64,000 nucleotides of DNA from Fimbriimonas ginsengisoli Gsoil 348 (GTDB taxonomy: Bacteria > Armatimonadota > Fimbriimonadia > Fimbriimonadales > Fimbriimonadaceae). The translations under genes and the position numbers were made by a program. Shown here in pieces: positions 1-8,335 of the stretch; positions within the stretch are counted from its first letter, which is position 1; the number at the start of each line of letters is the position of its first letter. Below the pieces are notes generated by a model. The model searched no databases. It saw nothing but the letters and a program-made list of their open reading frames with translations, and was not told the origin of the DNA. The stretch spans positions 1,240,001-1,304,000 of the forward strand of contig NZ_CP007139.1 of the NCBI RefSeq assembly GCF_000724625.1, written 5' to 3'.

Positions 1-1
1 A

Positions 2-871
2 GGCGGCAAGGGCGAGATCCAAGTCCATGTCGCCGGCAGCGAGCGGATTTACGAAGCGCAGGCCGCTTCGGTGCACGGCGAGGACGGTAAGGACCTCGGC
101 GTCGTGGTCATCCTCAACGATGTCACCGACATGCGGAACATCGACAAGATGAAGTCCAGCTTTGTCGCGATGGCTTCGCACGAGCTCCGAACGCCGCTTA
201 CCGCGATCAAGGGTTTCAGCTCAACGCTTCTCGAGGGTCTCGATGCCGACCTTTACACGAAGGAAGACCAGCGCGAATTCCTCGGAATCGTGGTCTCCGA
301 GTGCGACCGGCTTCGGCGCCTCATCGACGACCTCCTCAACACCTCTCGGATTGAATCGGGCGAGTCGCTCCAGCCTAACTACTCGCGCTTCCCGCTTCTC
401 CCGCTTCTCGAGAAATCGGTCGCGGTTCAGCAGCAGGCAAGCAGCAAGCACCGCGTTCTGCTTCAGGTCCACAACGCCCTGCCTGAAACGATCGTCGGGG
501 ACGAGGACAAGCTCGATCAGATTCTGACGAACCTGCTCAACAACGCCATCAAGTACAGCCCGAACGGCGGCGACGTCACCGTTCACGCGAAGAACGAAGG
601 CGAGTCGACGCTGATCGGCGTGGAAGACCAGGGAATGGGAATTCCGAAGGAGCACCTCCAGAGGGTCTTCGAGAAGTTTCACCGGGTCAACAACGACGAC
701 AACCGGAAGATCTACGGCACTGGACTCGGCCTCTTCCTAGTCCACCACTTGGTCACTCAAGTTCACATGGGTGAGATCTGGGCGGAGTCGGAAGTCGGCA
801 AGGGCTCAACCTTCTGGGTTCGCATCCCGAACGAGTTGGACATCGAGAAGGCCAAGCAAGCGAACGAGTAG
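2..871 (+). CDS. Sensor histidine kinase, 5' end outside window
   Basis: Membrane or cytoplasmic sensor kinase of a two-component system; only the C-terminal 289 residues are visible. The reading frame is open from base 2, so the gene starts before the window. The first ~45 residues look like the end of a PAS domain (VVILNDVTD). The H-box SHELRTPLTAIKGF lies near base 176, followed by the dimerisation helices. The ATPase part has the N-box NLLNNAIKYSPNGG, G1 box DQGMGIP and G2 box GTGLGLF. The order PAS-HisKA-HATPase is that of PhoR/VicK kinases. No response regulator is visible. The fold and role are secure; the signal sensed is unknown. Confidence 0.93.
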   Translation, partial: GGKGEIQVHVAGSERIYEAQAASVHGEDGKDLGVVVILNDVTDMRNIDKMKSSFVAMASHELRTPLTAIKGFSSTLLEGLDADLYTKEDQREFLGIVVSECDRLRRLIDDLLNTSRIESGESLQPNYSRFPLLPLLEKSVAVQQQASSKHRVLLQVHNALPETIVGDEDKLDQILTNLLNNAIKYSPNGGDVTVHAKNEGESTLIGVEDQGMGIPKEHLQRVFEKFHRVNNDDNRKIYGTGLGLFLVHHLVTQVHMGEIWAESEVGKGSTFWVRIPNELDIEKAKQANE

Positions 872-899
872 CACGAAGCCGGCAATTTGTTGGCTCGAA

Positions 900-938
900 C
901 ACGGAGGCTCTGAATTCTACGAATTCAGAGCCTCCGTG
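900..938. repeat. Perfect 18-bp hairpin
   Basis: Arms 900-917 and 921-938 are perfectly complementary around a TAC loop. The hairpin sits just after the kinase gene and could end its transcript, but no T-run follows. It resembles the other intergenic hairpins of this window in placement. Confidence 0.7.
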
Positions 939-976
939 ACTAATGGCCTATTCTATTTGCACCGATTATTAGCAGC

Positions 977-1990
977 GTGGGGGCGACAGCCAGGCTCAAT
1001 CGGGAATCTGCTTACGGAATCGCAGAAACAAGCCGCTCCGAAGCGCCTGCCTCGGAGGTTCGATCCGGGCTGCCCACGGTCCCGGGCACGGATGCTCCAA
1101 AGCTCAGTGAGAACATCCTTGCCTTCCGGATTCTCGGTTTGTACCTCGCGATTGGGTTGGTCTATCTTTTGATCGCATCGAGAGGAGCCCCGCTCCTCCG
1201 CAACCCCGACGGCCATTGGCGAGAGCTGATGCTGGAAAACGCCATCTTTCTGGTGGTCACTTCGTTCGTTGTCTTCTTTCTATCTCGTCGCGGCTTTCAC
1301 GAGCTCTTATTGGCAAGGCAAGACGCGGCAAGGTCCAAGGTCGAACTTGTGCACCGCTTGGCCGTGGTGGCGGAGTGGAAGGACGACACGATCGGTGGGC
1401 ATAACTACCGGATCGCGCGAAGCGCGCAAATTATCGCCATTCGCATGGGTGTCCCGGAGCAGCGCGCCCGGCTGATCTTCCATGGGGCGGTGCTGCACGA
1501 CATAGGGAAAGTGGGCATGCCGGACTACCTCCTCCGCAAAGACGGCATTTTCACGCCCGAAGAGCGGCGTCTCATGGAACGCCACGTTCTATTGGGAGCC
1601 GCCCTCTTGGAAGGGAGCGACGACGACCTGCTCAGCGTCGCCCGGACGATCGCCCTGACCCACCACGAGAACTGGGACGGGTCCGGCTATCCGCACGGCT
1701 TGGCCCGTACAGAGATCCCGGTGGAGGGCCGGATCGTGGCGGTCTGCGACGTTCTTGACGCGTTGCTCAGCGAACGGTCATACAAGGACGCCTGGAACGC
1801 TTCCGCGGCGGTGCAGTTCATCATCGAGCAAAGCGGCCGTAAATTCGACCCCGCCGTGGTCGATACGATGCTCCACACCCTGCCGGACATCGTCGCAATT
1901 CGAGAGGAAGTCCCCAACGACCCTTGGATCGCCTGGCAGCATCAGAAGAACCGCCTAATGCGCGATGAAGCCACCCGGGTTCGGCTCTAA
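977..1990 (+). CDS. HD-GYP domain protein (cyclic-di-GMP phosphodiesterase-like)
   Basis: Probable membrane-anchored c-di-GMP phosphodiesterase. Two hydrophobic helices lie near residues 48-68 and 87-103. The HD-GYP domain follows, with HDIGKVGMPDYLL near residue 174 and HHENWDGSGYP near 229-239, so the metal ligands and the GYP signature are intact. GTG at 977 is the first start in frame; a later start is possible because residues 1-40 are low in order. It follows a histidine kinase and ends 4 nt into the convergent thioesterase gene. Enzymatic activity is inferred from family knowledge; HD-GYP proteins can also act only as sensors. Confidence 0.9.
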   Translation: MGATARLNRESAYGIAETSRSEAPASEVRSGLPTVPGTDAPKLSENILAFRILGLYLAIGLVYLLIASRGAPLLRNPDGHWRELMLENAIFLVVTSFVVFFLSRRGFHELLLARQDAARSKVELVHRLAVVAEWKDDTIGGHNYRIARSAQIIAIRMGVPEQRARLIFHGAVLHDIGKVGMPDYLLRKDGIFTPEERRLMERHVLLGAALLEGSDDDLLSVARTIALTHHENWDGSGYPHGLARTEIPVEGRIVAVCDVLDALLSERSYKDAWNASAAVQFIIEQSGRKFDPAVVDTMLHTLPDIVAIREEVPNDPWIAWQHQKNRLMRDEATRVRL

Positions 1991-2391
1991 CCGCTCGTAA
2001 AGGCAACCGCGACGTCGTCCGGAATGCGTACTGGACGATTTCGGACCGGGTCGATCCAAACCCACTCCGTCTCCGCCTCGGCCAAAACCGTGTCGGCGCG
2101 TTCGATCCTCGTCTCTCGGGTCGCGCGCACCCCGTGTAGCGAGGCGATTCGGGTGTGAACCTGGATCTCGTCCCCGCTCATCGCCGGCACGTGGTAGACC
2201 AGGGTATGCCGTCGCACGACCGGCACCGCCGCGAACGCCTTATATCGGTCGATTCCGAATCCGAGCTGCTCGCTGTGGGCCCGCGCGACCGCCTCGACCC
2301 AGCGCAGGTAGACCACATTATTGACGTGTCCAAGTTCGTCGATATCTTCGGGTGAGGCGATGAGGGTCAGCGTAAAGGCCGGTTCAAACAT
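1987..2391 (-). CDS. Acyl-CoA thioesterase, 4HBT hot-dog fold
   Basis: Small hot-dog-fold protein of 134 residues that probably hydrolyses acyl-CoA thioesters. The 4HBT signature DELGHVNNVVYLRWVE lies near residue 15, with the Asp/Asn-His motif typical of YbgC/FcbC-type thioesterases. The frame is open far upstream, but the longer form overlaps the kinase gene, so I chose ATG at 2391 (ATG at 2400 is also possible). This start overlaps the end of the upstream kinase gene by 8 nt, which suggests translational coupling. The substrate is unknown. Confidence 0.88.
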   Translation of the reverse strand: MFEPAFTLTLIASPEDIDELGHVNNVVYLRWVEAVARAHSEQLGFGIDRYKAFAAVPVVRRHTLVYHVPAMSGDEIQVHTRIASLHGVRATRETRIERADTVLAEAETEWVWIDPVRNRPVRIPDDVAVAFTSG

Positions 2392-3247
2392 GGGCCCCAT
2401 TTGCCGGGAGGGTAAACCAGATCGTGGCCCCCTCGCCTGGCCGTCCTTCGGCCCACGCTCGGCCGCCGTGCCGCTGAGCGATGAGGCGGACCATTGTGAG
2501 TCCCATTCCCCATCCCGGATATTCAGTTTCGGGATGAAGGCGGTCGAACGGCTTAAAAATTTCCTCCGCCTTTTCTGGCGGGAAGCCGATTCCATCGTCC
2601 CGAACGAAATAAGCGCCGTCCTTCTGTCCAATCTCGATGTGGACGGGGGAATCTTTCCTAGCAAACTTCACGGAGTTATCGATCAGCGCGCCAAACAGCT
2701 TCTTCGCGAGATCGGCGTCCGCCACAGCGGACATTCCCGGCTGAACGATGGCGTCCACCCCCGCCGAGCTAGCTGCCTCCGAGGCGGCGGCGCTGAGATC
2801 GAGTTCGGCCGGCGTCATCGTCTGACGCCCGAGCCTTGAAACCTTTAAAATCTGTTCGATGATGTCGGATAGCCGCTTTGCGTTGCGCGATTGACGCTGC
2901 AACTCGCTCTTGCCCTCGGCATCGAGACGATCGTTATAGTCCTCGATGAGGATCATCGAGCTCGACATGATCGCACGAAGCGGACCTCGAAGGTCATGCG
3001 AAATGGCATACAGGAACTGCTCGAGGTCCCGCTCCGCGTTAGTCGCCCGCTCTTCTAACTGTTCAATTCGACGCTGTAGCTCTGCTTCCCGATCCAAGCT
3101 CCACTTCATCCTGTCGATGTTCCGACGCAAGCAACTATACTGGCTGCCGTCGAAACTATGCTCGCCGCCCTCTCGATTATTCGGTCCAACGACCACGACG
3201 AAGTCCTTGGTTCCCCGCGGGTCGACCTTCGATCCTATGGATTGCAT
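2384..3247 (-). CDS. Soluble histidine kinase (phytochrome-like HisKA/HATPase)
   Basis: Two-component kinase without membrane segments. A coiled coil (residues 45-75, LDREAELQRRIEQLEERAT) precedes the H-box YAISHDLRGPLRAI with His near 84. The ATPase domain has ALIDNSVKFARKDS, DDGIGFPPE and GWGMGLTMVRLIAQRHGG, which are features of the bacteriophytochrome/CikA type. No sensor domain is present, so input probably comes from a partner or an unrecognised N-terminal region. The start is uncertain: ATG 3109 (MKWSLDREA) would remove a low-complexity 46-residue leader. It is coupled to the thioesterase gene downstream. Confidence 0.88.
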   Translation of the reverse strand: MQSIGSKVDPRGTKDFVVVVGPNNREGGEHSFDGSQYSCLRRNIDRMKWSLDREAELQRRIEQLEERATNAERDLEQFLYAISHDLRGPLRAIMSSSMILIEDYNDRLDAEGKSELQRQSRNAKRLSDIIEQILKVSRLGRQTMTPAELDLSAAASEAASSAGVDAIVQPGMSAVADADLAKKLFGALIDNSVKFARKDSPVHIEIGQKDGAYFVRDDGIGFPPEKAEEIFKPFDRLHPETEYPGWGMGLTMVRLIAQRHGGRAWAEGRPGEGATIWFTLPANGAHV

Positions 3248-3290
3248 GTCGGGAAGGCCAAATTCGGTCTAATGGGCTCGGCAATGTCGG

Positions 3291-3488
3291 CTAATTGTCG
3301 GCGGTAGCCTCGGCTGGGGTGTCTTTCGCTAGAGAGGCGGAGCCCCCCAACCTGAGCTTTGACTGAGCCTGAATCGCACGCTCTTTTTCGAGGCGATCCT
3401 CTTCCGCCGCCGGCTTAGTACAGCCGGCGACGGTAAGAGCGATTGCCATCGCAACGGACGCCGCGACGAACGCGATCACGGTTCTCAT
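3291..3488 (-). CDS. Tiny lipoprotein paired with prepilin (copy 1)
   Basis: A 65-residue predicted lipoprotein: signal helix to about residue 22 with lipobox VAGC, then a short charged tail containing SKLRLGG near residue 45. No known domain. Its ATG overlaps the TAA stop of the upstream prepilin gene (TAATG), so the two are translated together. A second pair with the same layout and a related tail (ERLHLGG) lies at 17346-18424. I do not know the function; the pairing suggests a role with the pilin-like protein at the inner or outer membrane. Confidence 0.8.
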   Translation of the reverse strand: MRTVIAFVAASVAMAIALTVAGCTKPAAEEDRLEKERAIQAQSKLRLGGSASLAKDTPAEATADN

Positions 3489-4381
3489 TACAATTCCAAG
3501 TCCGGTCGGAAGAAGCACCAGTAGTACGGAGCGGTCGATCCCGTCGGCCGGCATCCCGTGTACTGAGTTCCTTTAACGTTCGCATCGTAAACGGAGAATG
3601 GATCGGTTAGGAAGTCCGCGACGGTCCCTCCGCCATCGACGCCGATTCGCTTAAACTTGGCCGAGGTGTCGGTACGCACGAAGATCGTTCCGTTGGCGTA
3701 CGCCCGGTGACTCCTTGTTTCCGCGGGAGGGGCATACCAAACCGAACCAAATGGGCTCCCGCCCCCGTTTGTATCGTCGGGGTAGCCGGTCGGGTTAAAA
3801 ATACATTCCCCAGCCCCGGCGCAGCGCAGGGAGGGGGTGGAGATCATTTGGCCGGTCCAGTTGACTCGTCCGGTGGCGTACCACAGCAGGGGAACCGTTC
3901 CCGGCTGGGAAACCGAACCTAAAGAATAGGTGTGCAGGAGCCCGTTAAAGCTCATCCCTACGTTTTGAGGGAGTTTGCCGGGTTGAGGCGACGAGGCCTG
4001 GGCGGCATTGACCCCGTCGCCAATCTTGACCAGTTCTATTGATTTAGTGTACGGCGCAATACTGTTCGCCCAATACACGGAGTGGCGCTCGAGGGTCGCG
4101 GGGGTGGTCAGACGCCAATCGTTCGGGACCTCGGCGAGAAGCCCTGGGGACCAATTGCCGGCCGAGTTGCGGATAAGGGCGAACGGCAGGCGGTCGTCGT
4201 TGTCGTTGGTGTAGATCGTCATGGCGGTCCCCACCTGCTTGAGGTTGGAGAGCCCTGCCGTTTTCTTTGCCGCTTCCTTCGCCTGAGCGAAGACTGGAAA
4301 GAGGATGGCCGCCAGGATAGCGATGATCGCAATAACCACCAGGAGCTCGATTAGGGTGAATCCACGGGAATAAATTTTCAT
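3488..4381 (-). CDS. Type IV prepilin-like protein (copy 1)
   Basis: Secreted pilin-like protein of 297 residues. The N-terminus has the prepilin peptidase site and hydrophobic helix, [18 protein letters not shown], followed by [20 protein letters not shown], the Armatimonadota form. The Glu at mature position 5 is present. The C-terminal part (Cys- and Gly-rich, ~230 residues) is related to the H-x9-DG class, although the DG motif is poorly kept here ([10 protein letters not shown]). I chose ATG 4381 because GGGAGGAAT ends 6 nt before it; ATG 4387 is the alternative. It is coupled to the mini-lipoprotein gene. Confidence 0.9.
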   Translation of the reverse strand: MKIYSRGFTLIELLVVIAIIAILAAILFPVFAQAKEAAKKTAGLSNLKQVGTAMTIYTNDNDDRLPFALIRNSAGNWSPGLLAEVPNDWRLTTPATLERHSVYWANSIAPYTKSIELVKIGDGVNAAQASSPQPGKLPQNVGMSFNGLLHTYSLGSVSQPGTVPLLWYATGRVNWTGQMISTPSLRCAGAGECIFNPTGYPDDTNGGGSPFGSVWYAPPAETRSHRAYANGTIFVRTDTSAKFKRIGVDGGGTVADFLTDPFSVYDANVKGTQYTGCRPTGSTAPYYWCFFRPDLEL

Positions 4382-4554
4382 CGTCATATTCCTCCCGCCG
4401 AAGATTTGAGCCGATTGACGCACAGCCTCCAAATTTCGATGAGAATCGCCTCCGCGATTAGTTGCAAATACTCTATTCATTTCGCCAGGGTTCCCCGCTA
4501 TGACCAGGAATCGAACCCAATCTTCCGTGGCTCGCTAGTGTTAAGGATTGATGA

Positions 4555-5157
4555 ATGGCGGGAGTTCTGCGCGGAGGGGCTGCGTACACTTTCCCCGTGA
4601 TTCTTCTCCGACTACTGGCGCTTGGCTTGGTAACGGGACAGATGCCGGCAACTGAAACCCCTGCGCTGGCAAACGCGACCGTGTTGATCGTTCGACATGC
4701 CGAGAAACCGCCGGAAGGGGACGGACTAACCTCGGCCGGGGAGGCGCGAGCGAGGGCGTACGTTCAATATTTCAAGAAGTACCGGCTCACCCACATCTTC
4801 GCCGCCTCCGACTCCAAGAAGAGCCGCCGGCCTCGCTTAACGGTCGAGCCGCTCGCAGCATCGCTCAGGCAGAAGGTCGACGTACGGTTTCCCGATTCCG
4901 ATCCGGCAGCGCTCGTGAAAGAATTGGGCGCCCAGAGATACGGCGGCCGAATTTTGATCTCGTGGCGTCATGGAAAGATTCCGGGGCTCATCGAGGCGTT
5001 CGGCGCCGACCCAAAGAAGCTTTTGCCAGCCGGCAGGTGGCCGGATGACGTGTTCGACGAAGTAATCGAGCTTCGATACGATAGGAAAGGGCAGCTTCTG
5101 CCTGAAAAAGCGAAGCTGATCCACGAGAATCTAATGCCCGGGGACTCCCACCCGTAG
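4555..5157 (+). CDS. Secreted histidine phosphatase family protein
   Basis: Phosphoglycerate-mutase-like phosphatase fold. The catalytic motif VRHAEK lies near residue 48, and a second conserved Ser/Arg region and the late SWRHG motif (near 142) follow. A hydrophobic segment (VILLRLLALGLVTG) precedes the domain and looks like a signal peptide. GTG at 4597 would start exactly at that segment; the ATG at 4555 used here adds 14 residues. At 200 residues this is a short single-domain member, probably periplasmic. Substrate unknown. Confidence 0.85.
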   Translation: MAGVLRGGAAYTFPVILLRLLALGLVTGQMPATETPALANATVLIVRHAEKPPEGDGLTSAGEARARAYVQYFKKYRLTHIFAASDSKKSRRPRLTVEPLAASLRQKVDVRFPDSDPAALVKELGAQRYGGRILISWRHGKIPGLIEAFGADPKKLLPAGRWPDDVFDEVIELRYDRKGQLLPEKAKLIHENLMPGDSHP

Positions 5158-5247
5158 CAACTTCTTTCCGCTCTCGCTAGAGGTGTCGAACGAACCGTTG
5201 CTGTCGAAGTCCGGCAGGGCGGGCTGCCGTGGTGGTTAACTAAGATC

Positions 5248-6099
5248 ATGATTCTGGCGATCATGCCCTGTCTTCTCGCGCTGAACGCACAGGTCCAGAC
5301 GATGGATTTAGCCAAGTGGCGCGCCGCCTACGAGAGTGAACTAAAGGGCGAGCGCGGGTGGCTCAGCGTCGCCGGGCTGTTCTGGCTCGAGGAGGGTGAG
5401 ACGACGGTCGGCTCCGCGCCCTCCAACGGGGTTCGGCTGCCCCCTAGCGCCCCACGCGCGTTGGGGACGTTTATTCGACGCGGCAAAAAGGTCTCCTTTC
5501 GAGCCGCATCGTCAACCGACGTGATCATCGGTGGAAAGCAAGTCGCCGAGGCGGACGTGAAGTCAGATGCGGAAGGTGGCCCGGACGCGATTCAGGTGGG
5601 AGACCTGGTGCTGACGGTGATCGTCCGCGGGAAGAGAGTGGGGATCCGCATGTACGACCCGCACTCGAAAGCTCACAAAGAATTCCGGGGACTCCACTGG
5701 TACCCTGCCAATCCCGCCTATACGATCAAGGCCAAGTTCATCGCGTACGACCCTCCGAAGACGATCTCGATCACGAACGTTCTCGGTGACACCACGCCCG
5801 TTCCCTGCCCCGGCTACGTAACCTTCACCATGGACGGAAAGGTTTGCCGGCTCGACGCTCAAGACTCCGGAAGCGGGCTTTTTCTGAACTTTCAGGACGC
5901 CACCACCGGCAAGGAGACTTACGGCGCCGGGCGCTTCCTCGATACCGAGAAGCCGGCGAACGGAGAGGTTACGATCGACTTCAACCGGGCGACCAACCCG
6001 CCGTGCGCCTACACCGACTTCGCCACTTGCCCGCTCCCGCCGAAGGGGAACCGCTTACCGGTACCCATCCGAGCGGGAGAAAAGAAGTTTCACAAATAG
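5248..6099 (+). CDS. DUF1684 family protein, secreted
   Basis: Conserved protein of unknown function. Signature segments are GWLSVAGLFWLEEGETTVG (residue ~37), GLHWYPANPAYTIKAKF in the middle, and the C-terminal block DFNRATNPPCAYTDFATCPL, which are the hallmarks of DUF1684. A short hydrophobic N-terminus (ILAIMPCLLALNAQ) may be a signal peptide. Members are commonly small beta-rich proteins with no assigned reaction. The gene ends directly against the convergent DUF1501 gene with no intergenic base. Confidence 0.88.
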   Translation: MILAIMPCLLALNAQVQTMDLAKWRAAYESELKGERGWLSVAGLFWLEEGETTVGSAPSNGVRLPPSAPRALGTFIRRGKKVSFRAASSTDVIIGGKQVAEADVKSDAEGGPDAIQVGDLVLTVIVRGKRVGIRMYDPHSKAHKEFRGLHWYPANPAYTIKAKFIAYDPPKTISITNVLGDTTPVPCPGYVTFTMDGKVCRLDAQDSGSGLFLNFQDATTGKETYGAGRFLDTEKPANGEVTIDFNRATNPPCAYTDFATCPLPPKGNRLPVPIRAGEKKFHK

Positions 6100-7596
6100 C
6101 TACTTCATGAGCGCCTTCACCACGTGCCCGTGAACGTCGGTGAGGCGGAAGTCACGTCCTTGATACGGGAAGGTGAGCTTGGCGTGGTCAACGCCGAGCA
6201 GCCATAGGAGAGTGGCCTGTAGGTCGTGAACGTGGACGGCTCCGTCGGTGAAGTCCTGCTTATTCGGGTCGAGAATCTTGCCGTCGGCGTCGGCGATGTT
6301 GTAGCCGTAGTCGTCGGTGCGGCCATAGGTCGTACCGGCGTTCACTCCGCCGCCCGCCATGAAGACAGTGAAGCAGCGCGGGTGATGGTCTCGGCCGAAA
6401 GAGTTGATATCGAGCGGGCCTTGCGAGTAGCTGGTCCGGCCGAACTCGCCGCCCCAGACCACAAGGGTGTCGTCCAGCATGCCAAGACGTTTTAGGTCTT
6501 TGATCAGCGCGGCGGCCGGCTGGTCCGTCTTGTGGCACTGGCTGGTGATCTCGCCTTTCAAGCCGCCGTGGTGGTCCCAACCCTGGTGGTAGAGCTGGAT
6601 GAAGCGAACCCCCTTTTGAGCGAGTCGCCGGGCGAGCAGACAGTTGGCGGCGAAGGTGCCGGGTTTGCGTGATTCGGGGCCGTAGAGCTCGAAGGTCTCG
6701 TTGGTCTCCTTGCTGAGATCGGTCACGTCCGGCACGCTGGTTTGCATTCGGTAGGCCATCTCGTATTGGGCGATCCGGCTCTCGATCTCCGGGTCTAGCT
6801 CTCGCTCGAACTCGTGCCGGTTGAGCTCTCCGAGCCGGTCGAGCATGGCGCGGCGACCGGAGCCGCAGATGCCGTCCGGGTTGGAGAGGTACAGCACCGG
6901 GTCGCCGCCCGATCGGAACCGGACGCCTTGGTAGCGAGAGTCTAGGAAGCCGCTTCCCCACAGCCGCGCGTAGAGCGGCTGGTCACCCTGGTTGGCGCTG
7001 GCGAGGACGACGAAGGTCGGCAAATCTTCGTTCATCGAGCCGAGGCCGTAGGAGAGCCAGGAGCCGAAGGAGGGACGTCCGGCCTGCTCGCTGCCGGTTT
7101 GGAAGAAAGTGATCGCCGGGTCGTGGTTGATCGCCTCGGTGAACATCGACTTGACGAAGCAGAGGTCGTCGGCAACGCCCGAGAGGTGAGGCAGGATCTC
7201 GCTGAACCAGGCGCCGCTCTCGCCGTGCTGGGCGAACTTGAACGGCGAACCGGCGAGCGGGATCACGCTCTGGTTGCTGCTCATGGCGGTCAGCCGCTGA
7301 CCGCGCCTGATGCCCGGCGGCAGGGGTTGGCCGTGCATCTGGTTCAGGAGCGGCTTGTAGTCGAACAGGTCCTGCTGCGCCGGTCCGCCGGCTTGGAAGA
7401 GGTAGATGATCCGCTTCGCCTTCGGCGCGTGGTGGAATTTGCCGAGGGGGGCGGCGGACTGCTGGCCGAGGGCGAGGTTTGGTAGCAGTGACGCAAGGGC
7501 GATCGCCCCAAACCCCTGCGCGGTGCGCCCGAAGAACTCGCGGCGGGTCAAGCCGAGGAGTTCGCGAAGGGGATTTTCGGGGTCGAGGGAGTGCAT
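6100..7596 (-). CDS. DUF1501 protein with Tat signal
   Basis: Exported sulfatase-like protein of 498 residues. The Tat signal TRREFFGRTAQGFGAIALAS lies near residue 17. The family is frequent in Planctomycetes, Verrucomicrobia and Armatimonadota, and is normally encoded next to a PSD1 cytochrome-domain protein. That partner is here, but a four-helix-bundle gene separates the two. Core motifs include GGPAQQDLFDYKP, WDHHGG and VWGGEFGRT. A clear ribosome binding site (AAAGGA, 9 nt before ATG) fits an internal operon gene. The physiological substrate is unknown; polysaccharide sulfate or cell-surface processing is often proposed. Confidence 0.92.
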   Translation of the reverse strand: MHSLDPENPLRELLGLTRREFFGRTAQGFGAIALASLLPNLALGQQSAAPLGKFHHAPKAKRIIYLFQAGGPAQQDLFDYKPLLNQMHGQPLPPGIRRGQRLTAMSSNQSVIPLAGSPFKFAQHGESGAWFSEILPHLSGVADDLCFVKSMFTEAINHDPAITFFQTGSEQAGRPSFGSWLSYGLGSMNEDLPTFVVLASANQGDQPLYARLWGSGFLDSRYQGVRFRSGGDPVLYLSNPDGICGSGRRAMLDRLGELNRHEFERELDPEIESRIAQYEMAYRMQTSVPDVTDLSKETNETFELYGPESRKPGTFAANCLLARRLAQKGVRFIQLYHQGWDHHGGLKGEITSQCHKTDQPAAALIKDLKRLGMLDDTLVVWGGEFGRTSYSQGPLDINSFGRDHHPRCFTVFMAGGGVNAGTTYGRTDDYGYNIADADGKILDPNKQDFTDGAVHVHDLQATLLWLLGVDHAKLTFPYQGRDFRLTDVHGHVVKALMK

Positions 7597-7624
7597 GGCT
7601 TAATTCCTTTGATGGGGATTGCAG

Positions 7625-7678
7625 TGGGTCTTATGGGACTGATGGGTCATCTGGGATACATGAGTCCCATAAGACCCA
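7625..7678. repeat. 16-bp inverted repeat beside the four-helix gene
   Basis: Arms TGGGTCTTATGGGACT (7625-7640) and its exact complement (7663-7678) enclose 22 nt that also contain ATGGGTC. It lies between the stop of the four-helix gene and the DUF1501 start. The arm CCCATAAGACCCAT recurs with one change on the other side of the gene (8284-8297). Confidence 0.85.
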
Positions 7679-7680
7679 TT

Positions 7681-8235
7681 TCAAAAGCCTCTTCGGTTTC
7701 GCCGCTCGCGGTAGATCCGCTCATTAATACCGCCTTCCTCGACGAGGCGATCGCTTAGCTGCTTCTTTATCTTATCAAGCAAATAGCACGTTTGCCTGAG
7801 AATGCAGACCATCGTGTTGGCGGCGGTCTCGGGTGACTTCTCCTCGATGTAGATCCGGTAGGTCGAGTAAGACTTTCCGTTTCGGTAAGCAAGACGCCGG
7901 ATGTATACCGCCTTCTCGTGATCCCTCGGCCACTCGGCCAGATTTCGCTGCCTCAGGAAATCCTGATAGTCGTTGAGCAGTTCCTCCAGGCTTGCACGTG
8001 CTACCCCGACTAACTTCAGCTCGGATGCACGCGAAGTCCCGCTCATCGAACTACCTTCCGCAATATTCTGCTTGCCGCTTCGAGCTGCCTGAACCATCTG
8101 GTCCACCGTACGATCTGTGGGCTTTAGGAATCGTCGGCAAAAAGCGACCGTTGCGTCGTGGATGATCACCGTGTTTTGGAACGCCTTGAGATCCCGGTAT
8201 CCACCGTGGGGCGGGAGCAAGGGTTCGTCGGCCAT
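7681..8235 (-). CDS. Four-helix-bundle protein (S23/Avd-like, suffix-domain type)
   Basis: A 184-residue helical protein related to the 23S rRNA intervening-sequence (S23) and Avd family. The diagnostic core is RTVDQMVQAARSGKQNIAEG (residue ~41) followed by SELKLVGVARASLEELLNDY (residue ~70). The C-terminal extension (YLLDKIKKQLSDRLVEEGG) fits the 'four helix bundle suffix' subtype. Such proteins form pentameric barrels; Avd members bind nucleic acid in diversity-generating retroelements, but no reverse transcriptase is near. The gene is wedged between the PSD1 and DUF1501 genes and flanked by related palindromes, which suggests insertion as a unit. Role unknown. Confidence 0.88.
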   Translation of the reverse strand: MADEPLLPPHGGYRDLKAFQNTVIIHDATVAFCRRFLKPTDRTVDQMVQAARSGKQNIAEGSSMSGTSRASELKLVGVARASLEELLNDYQDFLRQRNLAEWPRDHEKAVYIRRLAYRNGKSYSTYRIYIEEKSPETAANTMVCILRQTCYLLDKIKKQLSDRLVEEGGINERIYRERRNRRGF

Positions 8236-8267
8236 GGTGGGAAGAGAATATCACCTGAGACTCTTTG

Positions 8268-8306
8268 ATGGGACAAATGGAACCCCATAAGACGCATGTG
8301 TCCCAT
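8268..8306. repeat. Flanking repeat on the upstream side of the four-helix gene
   Basis: ATGGGACA (8268-8275) pairs with TGTCCCAT (8299-8306). Between them CCCATAAGACGCAT (8284-8297) matches 13 of 14 bases of the repeat on the other side of the four-helix gene (7667-7680 region). Confidence 0.7.
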
Positions 8307-8335
8307 TTGACTCATTCGTCTTACTCAAGATAGAT

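Noticed and set aside
7681-8235. Possible diversity-generating retroelement around the Avd-like gene
   Set aside because: No reverse transcriptase, template repeat or variable gene is visible within the window.
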